11,443 nucleotides of DNA. Source: DATECU01 sp035286745 (GTDB taxonomy: Bacteria; Acidobacteriota; Vicinamibacteria; Fen-336). Location of the stretch: assembly GCA_035286745.1 (NCBI GenBank), contig DATECU010000335.1, positions 1 to 11,443 on the forward strand. The letters are read 5' to 3'. Both the position numbers and the translations under genes were made by a program. Of this stretch, positions 7,220-11,443 are shown piece after piece. Position 1 is the stretch's first letter, and each line of letters starts with the position of its first letter. Under the pieces are notes generated by a model. It searched no databases and had not been told where the DNA came from. It saw nothing but the letters and a program-made list of their open reading frames with translations.

Positions 7220-7226
7220 TCCTCCT
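7220..7226 (-). promoter_or_regulatory. Strong ribosome binding site of the repeat-protein gene
   Basis: AGGAGGA on the minus strand, five bases before ATG. It is the best-matched Shine-Dalgarno site on the minus strand in the window and fixes the start of the small gene at 7214. Confidence 0.8.
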
Positions 7227-7286
7227 CGCCCGGGCTTGAGTAGGTGGGCCCCTCGGCTGCGTTCGTCGTCCAGGAAACAGGCGGGT

Positions 7287-7316
7287 ATTGTAGCGGAGTC
7301 AGGGCCAGACCGTCAC
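7287..7316 (-). promoter_or_regulatory. Promoter of the repeat protein / pgi unit
   Basis: The -10 is TACAAT (7287-7292, within GCTACAAT), and a -35-like GTGACG (7311-7316, four of six) lies 18 bases upstream and overlaps the rnr stop codon. Transcription would start near 7280, giving a leader of about 65 bases before the ATG at 7214. Confidence 0.5.
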
Positions 7317-9559
7317 TTTCGTTTCGAGCGCCCGCTCGCCCGGCGCGGTCTGGCCGGCTTGTCCTCTTTGCGGCCCCGCGGCCGGCTGCGGGGCGTTCCG
7401 GGGCGGGCCTTCTCGGCGCCCCCGGCCGCCCGCTTCAGCACGTCCACCAGGGCGAAATCGATCTGCCGGCGTTCCAGGTCCACCCGCACCACCTGCACCT
7501 CGACCCCGTCTCCCAGGCGATAGGTGTTCTTGGTGTTCTCGCCCTTCAGACGGTGGGCCTTCTCGTCGAATGCGTAGTAGTCGTCGCTCATCGACGACAC
7601 GTGAACCAGGCCCTGGACGTAGATCTCCGTCAGCTCGACGAACAAGCCGAAAGCCTGCACGCCGGTGACGTAGCCGGCGAACACCTCCCCCAGCCTGTCG
7701 CTCATGAAGCGGACCTTCTTCCACTCCGTGAGCTCTCGCTCGGCCTCGGCGGCGCGGCGCTCCATCTCCGAGAGGTGGAGGCCCATCTCCTCCAGGGTGT
7801 CCCGGCGGCCGGCGGCATCGGGGCGCTGACCGTGCTGCAGCGCGCGCAGGGCCCGGTGCACCACCAGGTCGGGATAGCGGCGGATGGGACTGGTGAAGTG
7901 AGCGTACATCTCGGTGGCCAGGCCGAAGTGGCCCAGGTTCTCCTGATGGTAGCGAGCCAGCTTCATGGTGCGGAGCAGCAGCGTCGACACCAAACGCTGC
8001 TCCGGCTTGCCCTCGATCTGGCGGAGCACCAGCTGGAAATCCTCGGGCCTGATCTCCGCCAGATTGGTGGGCAGCCGATAGCCGAAGGATGCGGCCAGCT
8101 CGCAGAAGTCCTCCACCTTGTCGGGATCGGGGGGCTCGTGGATGCGGAAGAGGGCGCCGGCACCCGCCTTCGACAGGCGTTCGGCGACCGCCTCGTTGGC
8201 GGCCAACATGAACTCCTCGATCATGCGCATGCTGTCCAGCCGGTCCTCGGCGATGATGGCTTCGATCTCCCCCAAAGGGCCGAGCACCAACTTGGGCTCG
8301 GGGAGATCGAGATCGAGGGCTCCCCGCTGGTAGCGCCGCTGCCGCATCAGCTTGGCCAGCTCGTCCATGCGCATGCACAGGGGGACCAAGGGCGCATAGC
8401 GCTCGCGCAGCTCCCGGTCGCCGTCCACGATCTTCTGGACCTGCTGGTAGCTCATGCGAGCCAGACTGCGGATCACACCGTCGTGGAACTCTACCCGCTT
8501 GACCTGGCCCCGGGCGTCCAGTTCCATCACCACCGTCTGGGTCAGCCGGTCCTGGCCCTCCACCAGGCTGCAGATGTGGCTGGAGAGGGCGTGCGGCAAC
8601 ATGGGCACCACCCGGTCCGGGAAGTAGACCGAAGTCCCGCGCAGGTAGGCCTCTTGGTCCAGGAGCGAACCCTGGGCCACGTAGTGGGCCACGTCGGCGA
8701 TGTGGACCGCCAACAACCAATGGCCGTTAGGCATGCGGTCGAGGCTGATGGCGTCGTCGTGGTCGCGAGCCGTCTCCGGATCTACCGTGCAGGTGGCCCA
8801 GGGCCGAAAGTCGGTGCGATCGGCGAGATCCTGGGGCCGCACCTCGCGCGGCACGGCGGCAGCCTCGGCGTCCACCTCCGCCGGGAAGGCGTCCGGCAGC
8901 CCGTACTTGGCCATCACCACCTTGAGATCGACGCCGGGGTCTTCGAGCCGCCCCAGGACGGCCACCACCCGGCCGATGGGGTTGCGGGTGGCCGTCGGCG
9001 GCCGCGTGATCTCGGCGCTCACCATGTCCCCCGAGACCGCCCCCGCCTCTTCGCCGGCCGGGATGAGAAGCTCGTGCAGGACCCGCTTGTCGAAGGGCAC
9101 CAGGTGGCCGCCGAACCGCCCGTCTTCCTGGTAGCGCCCCACCAAACGCGTTAGCGCGCGCTCCAGAACCCGGATGATGCGCCCCTCGGGCCCCTTGGCG
9201 GAGGTGCGCTCGACGCGCACCACCACCCGGTCGCCGTGGAGCGCCTCCTTCAGGTTGACGGCCGACACGTAGATGTCGGGCTGGTCCTTGGTCTTGCGCT
9301 CCGGGGCCACGAAACCAAAGCCCGAAGGATTGCAGGTGAGACGCCCGACCAGCAGGTTCATCCGGGAGGGCAGGCCAATGCGGGCGCCGCGGATCTTCAC
9401 CACCTCCCCGTCGGCGAGGAGCTTTCGCAGGACCGTCTTCAACTCCCGCCGGTCCTCGCCCTCCAGGCCGAGCCGGCGGACCAGGTCCCGGACCGAGACC
9501 GGCTTGCCCAGGTCGCGGAGGGTGTCGAGAACGGAGTCACGAAGGGGCATGGTCGCCAT
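7313..9559 (-). CDS. rnr: Ribonuclease R (RNB-family 3'-5' exoribonuclease)
   Basis: It is a processive hydrolytic 3'-5' exoribonuclease degrading structured RNA, and in other bacteria it acts in mRNA, rRNA and tmRNA quality control. The domains run in RNase R order. An N-terminal winged helix-turn-helix covers about 5-62 and OB/cold-shock domains about 66-200. The RNB catalytic domain (about 250-575) has the metal-binding Asp260, Asp266, Asp268 and Asp269 in DPETARDHDDA, FRIHEPPDPDK at 471-481, and HFTSPIRRYPDL at 554-565. An S1 domain covers about 622-705, and a Lys/Arg-rich tail runs to residue 748. The N-terminal helix-turn-helix and basic tail favour RNase R over RNase II. Two ATGs (9559 and 9550) are possible starts; neither has a Shine-Dalgarno, and MPLRDSVLD after the second could be the true N-terminus. 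It lies 181 bases downstream of tRNA-Leu, with two hairpins between. It may have its own promoter, but I could not identify one. Confidence 0.97.
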   Translation of the reverse strand: MATMPLRDSVLDTLRDLGKPVSVRDLVRRLGLEGEDRRELKTVLRKLLADGEVVKIRGARIGLPSRMNLLVGRLTCNPSGFGFVAPERKTKDQPDIYVSAVNLKEALHGDRVVVRVERTSAKGPEGRIIRVLERALTRLVGRYQEDGRFGGHLVPFDKRVLHELLIPAGEEAGAVSGDMVSAEITRPPTATRNPIGRVVAVLGRLEDPGVDLKVVMAKYGLPDAFPAEVDAEAAAVPREVRPQDLADRTDFRPWATCTVDPETARDHDDAISLDRMPNGHWLLAVHIADVAHYVAQGSLLDQEAYLRGTSVYFPDRVVPMLPHALSSHICSLVEGQDRLTQTVVMELDARGQVKRVEFHDGVIRSLARMSYQQVQKIVDGDRELRERYAPLVPLCMRMDELAKLMRQRRYQRGALDLDLPEPKLVLGPLGEIEAIIAEDRLDSMRMIEEFMLAANEAVAERLSKAGAGALFRIHEPPDPDKVEDFCELAASFGYRLPTNLAEIRPEDFQLVLRQIEGKPEQRLVSTLLLRTMKLARYHQENLGHFGLATEMYAHFTSPIRRYPDLVVHRALRALQHGQRPDAAGRRDTLEEMGLHLSEMERRAAEAERELTEWKKVRFMSDRLGEVFAGYVTGVQAFGLFVELTEIYVQGLVHVSSMSDDYYAFDEKAHRLKGENTKNTYRLGDGVEVQVVRVDLERRQIDFALVDVLKRAAGGAEKARPGTPRSRPRGRKEDKPARPRRASGRSKRK

Positions 9560-9605
9560 CAGGATTCGGATTCAGCTATCAGCCGGCAGAGCGGTGTGAG
9601 ATCGG

Positions 9606-9632
9606 CCGGACCGCCAGGCACGCGGGGTCCGG
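9606..9632. repeat. 7-bp inverted repeat upstream of rnr
   Basis: CCGGACC (9606-9612) pairs perfectly with GGTCCGG (9626-9632) around a 13-base loop, 46 bases before the first possible rnr start. It has no T-tract. It may be a leader hairpin of the rnr mRNA; chance in GC-rich DNA cannot be excluded. Confidence 0.3.
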
Positions 9633-9687
9633 GCGCCAAATGCTACCGCACGAAAGACGAAGCGCGCTATTGCCGGTCAAGGCCCAG

Positions 9688-9717
9688 TCGACCGTCACCC
9701 TTGCGCCGGACGGTCGA
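9688..9717 (-). terminator. Possible terminator hairpin after tRNA-Leu
   Basis: TCGACCGTC (9688-9696) and GACGGTCGA (9709-9717) form a perfect 9-bp stem with a 12-base loop, 23 bases beyond the 3' end of the tRNA in its direction of transcription. The position suits a terminator or a processing signal, but no run of T follows, so intrinsic termination would be of the U-less kind. The alternative is a hairpin in a shared tRNA-rnr transcript. Confidence 0.4.
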
Positions 9718-9740
9718 GCGGCCACTCACTCGGGGGGTTA

Positions 9741-9827
9741 TGGTGCCGGAGGTGGGACTTGAACCCACACTAGCCGAAGCCAACACGGCCCTGAACCGTG
9801 CGCGTCTGCCAATTCCGCCACTCCGGC
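9741..9827 (-). tRNA. tRNA-Leu (anticodon CAG)
   Basis: An 87-base class II tRNA with encoded CCA. The acceptor stem GCCGGAG pairs perfectly with CTCCGGC, followed by discriminator A and CCA. The D-arm is GCG...CGC with GG in the loop, and the anticodon stem CACGG/CCGTG encloses TTCAGGG, giving anticodon CAG (reads CUG). The long variable arm TGGC-TTCG-GCTA and the T-arm GTGGG-TTCAAGT-CCCAC are both present. The long variable arm, anticodon and discriminator A fit leucine. CUG is heavily used in the neighbouring genes. Confidence 0.97.
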
Positions 9828-9843
9828 AGCGGGACGAAGCGGC

Positions 9844-9872
9844 AGTCTACCAGGCCCGCCGGACTCCCGCAA
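9844..9872 (-). promoter_or_regulatory. Promoter of tRNA-Leu
   Basis: TTGCGG (9867-9872) as -35, a 17-base spacer and TAGACT (9844-9849) as -10. The -10 ends 16 bases before the mature tRNA, leaving a 5' leader of roughly nine bases for RNase P to remove. Spacing and distance are both ideal for sigma-70. Confidence 0.6.
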
Positions 9873-9907
9873 GGCAGGGGGAACCACCGAATCGCCCAGG
9901 ACAGGCC

Positions 9908-10216
9908 TCACTCCACAAACCAGACGGCTTGCGCGCGGATGGTGTCGTACATTGCATCGGGCGCCAGGTCCGCGCCGTTGGGCCACGCTACGGCGCCCGA
10001 GACGACGGCCGCTTGCGCCAGGAACTCTGGGCTCCTGAGGGGCTCGAAGACGGTCCCCACGACCTCCCTTCCATCGAGGAACTGCTGCATCGCGACCTCG
10101 CCGGTGGTGCCATCGGCAAAGCACACCCGCAGCCTGGCTTGCGGCAGGACCTCTACCGAAGTGACGCGCCAGTACATCTGGATCACGATGCCGAAGAAGA
10201 CGCTGAGTGTGGGCAT
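9908..10216 (-). CDS. DUF2442 protein with a DUF4160-like N-terminal remnant
   Basis: This is a 102-residue small cytoplasmic protein. From about residue 17 it matches the DUF2442 pattern: RVTSVEVLP, LRVCFADGTTGEV, then FEPLR, the AVAWPNGADLAPDAMYD signature (76-90) and a final helix. The first 16 residues, MPTLSVFFGIVIQMYW, instead look like the start of DUF4160 proteins (typically MPTIS-x-FYGI-x-I-x-MY), whose conserved DH-x-PPHFH part is absent. DUF4160 and DUF2442 are commonly adjacent separate genes and are suspected, not proven, to form toxin-antitoxin-like pairs. The simplest reading is an in-frame deletion that joined the first codons of one gene to the second; this is inference from remembered family patterns. 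The ATG at 10216 has only a weak TGAGGC upstream. A TACAAT -10 box lies at 10286-10291. Function unknown. Confidence 0.8.
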   Translation of the reverse strand: MPTLSVFFGIVIQMYWRVTSVEVLPQARLRVCFADGTTGEVAMQQFLDGREVVGTVFEPLRSPEFLAQAAVVSGAVAWPNGADLAPDAMYDTIRAQAVWFVE

Positions 10217-10236
10217 GCCTCAGACCGCCCTCAGGC

Positions 10237-10251
10237 TGGAGCTCTGCTCCA
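10237..10251. repeat. Small hairpin in the DUF2442 leader
   Basis: TGGAGC (10237-10242) and GCTCCA (10246-10251) form a perfect 6-bp stem with loop TCT, about 20 bases before the DUF2442 start and inside the presumed 5' untranslated region. Its role is unknown. Confidence 0.25.
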
Positions 10252-10285
10252 ACGACCTGCAAAGCACCGTTCTCTGCCATCGAGG

Positions 10286-10291
10286 ATTGTA
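10286..10291 (-). promoter_or_regulatory. Candidate -10 box for the DUF2442 gene
   Basis: CCTACAAT on the minus strand, 69 bases before the ATG at 10216, predicts a transcript start near 10279. No clear -35 is visible at 16-18 bases upstream. It shares the TACAAT core with two other intergenic sites in the window. Confidence 0.4.
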
Positions 10292-10328
10292 GGCCCATTC
10301 ACAGGACCGCCCGCCGAGCCGTCTTTCT

Positions 10329-10363
10329 GAATCAGTTCCGAATCAGAATCACCGCATCACCGC
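10329..10363. repeat. Direct-repeat cluster in the divergent intergenic region
   Basis: GAATCAG occurs at 10329-10335 and 10340-10346 (11-base period, one helical turn). A GAATCAC at 10346-10352 runs into a tandem pair of the 8-mer ATCACCGC (10348-10355 and 10356-10363). The tract is AT-richer than its surroundings and lies upstream of both the DUF2442 and the SNF2 genes, so it could be an operator for either. Confidence 0.45.
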
Positions 10364-10416
10364 GATGCCGCGCCAGTCCAGCCGGTCGGGTCGTGGGATC
10401 CCGGCTGGCCGGATGC

Positions 10417-10422
10417 TATCCT
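10417..10422 (+). promoter_or_regulatory. Candidate extended -10 box for the SNF2 gene
   Basis: TG-C-TATCCT at 10414-10422 is an extended -10 (TGnTATCCT, four of six), 28 bases before the ATG at 10451. No good -35 is seen. The octamer GCTATCCT resembles the GCTAnnnT elements before the minus-strand genes. Confidence 0.35.
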
Positions 10423-10437
10423 CCGCCGTCCAAGGTC

Positions 10438-10443
10438 AGGAGG
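10438..10443 (+). promoter_or_regulatory. Ribosome binding site of the SNF2 gene
   Basis: A perfect AGGAGG, seven bases before the ATG at 10451. It fixes the start of the only plus-strand gene. Confidence 0.8.
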
Positions 10444-10450
10444 CAGATCG

Positions 10451-11443
10451 ATGGCCGAAGCAACACCGGTCCCCGAGCACCCACCGGAGAGCGAGACCTT
10501 CGCCACCCTGCTGTTGCTGGCGGAGCGCCGCACGGGACGCATCCCGGCGGATCTGCTGGTGCGCCACGTCCTCTCGGTCACGGCCCACGCGGGGTGGCCG
10601 GTGCAGCGGGCGGCGCTGGAGGCGGTGCTGCGGCGACTGGCCGCCGCCAAACAGGACGAGCTGGCCGTGGCCTCCGCTCCCCCCGGGGGACTGGGCGCGT
10701 ATACCACCCGCCGCAAGGATTCGCCGGAGCGGCCCTACACCACGCTGCTCCAGCAGCTCGATCCACTGCGCGGGAGTTGCGACTGCCGCGACTTCCTGCG
10801 CAATTCGCTAGGCGTGTGCAAGCACCTGCTGGTCGTCCTCGCCGAGAGCGTGGGCGTGCGCCGCAAGGCCGGCGGTCGCGCACCGCGCCCGCGGCGAGTG
10901 CCGAGGCTGACCTGGGACCCCATCCGCCCGCTCACCGGCCCGGGGGACTGGATGGAGCGCGTGCGCCTGGTCGGGCCCGACGGCTCCGCCACGACCACGG
11001 CGGCCGAGGCGCTGCGCCCTCACTTCCGGCGCCAGCAGGATGACGGTGCGCTCCTGCTGCGCTCCCCGCGGGCCGACGACGCCCGCTGCCGCCTCGATCT
11101 GGCCGAGACGCTGCTGGCGGCCACGACGCGCAGCGGCGAGTTGGCCGCCGACCCGGCGGTCGCCGCCCTCCTCCGCCAGGAGAGCGAGCGCTGGGCGCCG
11201 TTCGTCCGCGGCCTGAAGCCGGCTGCTATCAACAAGGCCCTGCGCGGGATCAAGCGCCCGCTCTACCCCTACCAGAGAGAGGGCGTGCATCGCTTCCTGG
11301 CCGCGGGCCGGCTGGTGATCGCGGACGACATGGGGCTGGGCAAGACCGCCCAGGCCATCGCCGCCGCCCATGTCCTCTTCCACACGCAGGGCGTGGAGCG
11401 CGGCCTGCTGGTGGTCCCGGCCAGCCTGAAGGACCAGTGGCTG
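10451..11443 (+). CDS. SWIM zinc-finger SNF2-family DEAD/DEAH ATPase, N-terminal part (cut by window edge)
   Basis: The first 331 codons of a bacterial Swi2/Snf2-type ATPase are present and the frame runs off the window. Residues 16-100 are helical and unrecognised. A SWIM zinc finger follows, with Cys110, Cys112, Cys123 and His125 (GSCDCRDFLRNSLGVCKH), a nucleic-acid or protein binding module often seen in bacterial SNF2 proteins. An Arg-rich linker covers about 137-152. The ATPase core begins at the Q-motif-like LYPYQREGVHRF (271-282), then motif I ADDMGLGKT (291-299) and motif Ia LLVVPASLKDQW (319-330). Motif II (DEGH or DEAQ) and the C-terminal lobe lie beyond the edge. Such proteins translocate on double-stranded DNA and remodel nucleoprotein, for example RNA polymerase or repair complexes; the target here is unknown. 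The start is well fixed by AGGAGG. It is divergent from DUF2442. Confidence 0.92.
   Translation, partial: MAEATPVPEHPPESETFATLLLLAERRTGRIPADLLVRHVLSVTAHAGWPVQRAALEAVLRRLAAAKQDELAVASAPPGGLGAYTTRRKDSPERPYTTLLQQLDPLRGSCDCRDFLRNSLGVCKHLLVVLAESVGVRRKAGGRAPRPRRVPRLTWDPIRPLTGPGDWMERVRLVGPDGSATTTAAEALRPHFRRQQDDGALLLRSPRADDARCRLDLAETLLAATTRSGELAADPAVAALLRQESERWAPFVRGLKPAAINKALRGIKRPLYPYQREGVHRFLAAGRLVIADDMGLGKTAQAIAAAHVLFHTQGVERGLLVVPASLKDQWL

Noticed and set aside
7244..9154. Plus-strand open frame of over 600 codons opposite rnr
   Set aside because: It is a composition-driven shadow of a fully motif-supported RNase R, with no ribosome site and no recognisable motif.
9741..10216. tRNA-Leu as an integration site for a mobile island carrying the DUF2442 gene
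   Set aside because: Integration would normally duplicate the tRNA 3' end, which faces rnr. No duplicated 3' segment, integrase or attachment repeat is seen, and DUF2442 lies on the 5' side.
9738..10298. Minus-strand frame through tRNA-Leu ending in a Gly-Ser-Gly-Pro-like tail
   Set aside because: The C-terminal part is the tRNA itself translated, a well-known annotation artefact; the DUF2442 frame explains the rest.
9236..10330. Plus-strand open frame crossing the rnr start, the tRNA and the DUF2442 gene
   Set aside because: It reads straight through tRNA-Leu and through antisense of supported genes, so it cannot be a normal gene.
10207..11043. Alternative plus-strand frame overlapping the SNF2 start
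   Set aside because: It is an Arg/Pro/Gly-rich shadow; the frame from 10451 has an AGGAGG site, the SWIM motif and Walker A.

Overview
The window is GC-rich chromosomal DNA carrying about ten protein genes and one tRNA, densely packed. All but the last gene lie on the minus strand. The gene running off the left edge begins like the 'VWFA-related Acidobacterial domain' family. Together with the high GC, the YitJ-type methionine/folate fusion enzyme and a PilZ protein of a kind I associate with Acidobacteriota, this suggests a member of that phylum. That assignment is inference, with moderate confidence. There is no insertion sequence, phage gene or CRISPR array in the window.

Layout, in the direction of minus-strand transcription (right to left). 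A small DUF2442 protein (9908-10216) carries an N-terminal scrap that looks like DUF4160. It is followed by tRNA-Leu(CAG) (9741-9827), which has a recognisable promoter and a downstream hairpin. Next come RNase R (7313-9559), a 111-residue protein made of two tandem copies of one ~40-residue unit (6879-7214), glucose-6-phosphate isomerase (5514-6878) and the selenocysteine elongation factor SelB (3557-5434). A PilZ protein (3014-3403), the bifunctional homocysteine methyltransferase/methylenetetrahydrofolate reductase (1094-2950), a lipoprotein-type alpha/beta hydrolase (241-1086) and the secreted VWA-related protein (1-215, truncated) complete the strand. On the plus strand a SWIM zinc-finger/SNF2-family ATPase starts at 10451 and runs off the right edge.

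Likely transcription units are the repeat protein with pgi (stop and start codons abut) and possibly selB, then the methionine/folate enzyme with the hydrolase. Most genes are housekeeping: central carbon metabolism, one-carbon and methionine synthesis, RNA turnover and selenoprotein decoding. They share no obvious pathway. Promoter-like -10 elements recur in the gaps. All three TACAAT hexamers I found lie just upstream of minus-strand genes, and two genes (the VWA protein and the methionine/folate enzyme) have their -10 exactly seven bases before ATG, as expected for leaderless mRNAs.

I did not find a clearly novel multi-gene system. The most unusual items are the duplicated small protein before pgi, the DUF4160/DUF2442 in-frame chimera, the candidate leaderless starts and the direct-repeat cluster between the divergent DUF2442 and SNF2 genes. 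No stretch longer than 300 bases lacks a gene. The largest gap, 10217-10450, holds the two divergent promoters, a small hairpin and the direct repeats.
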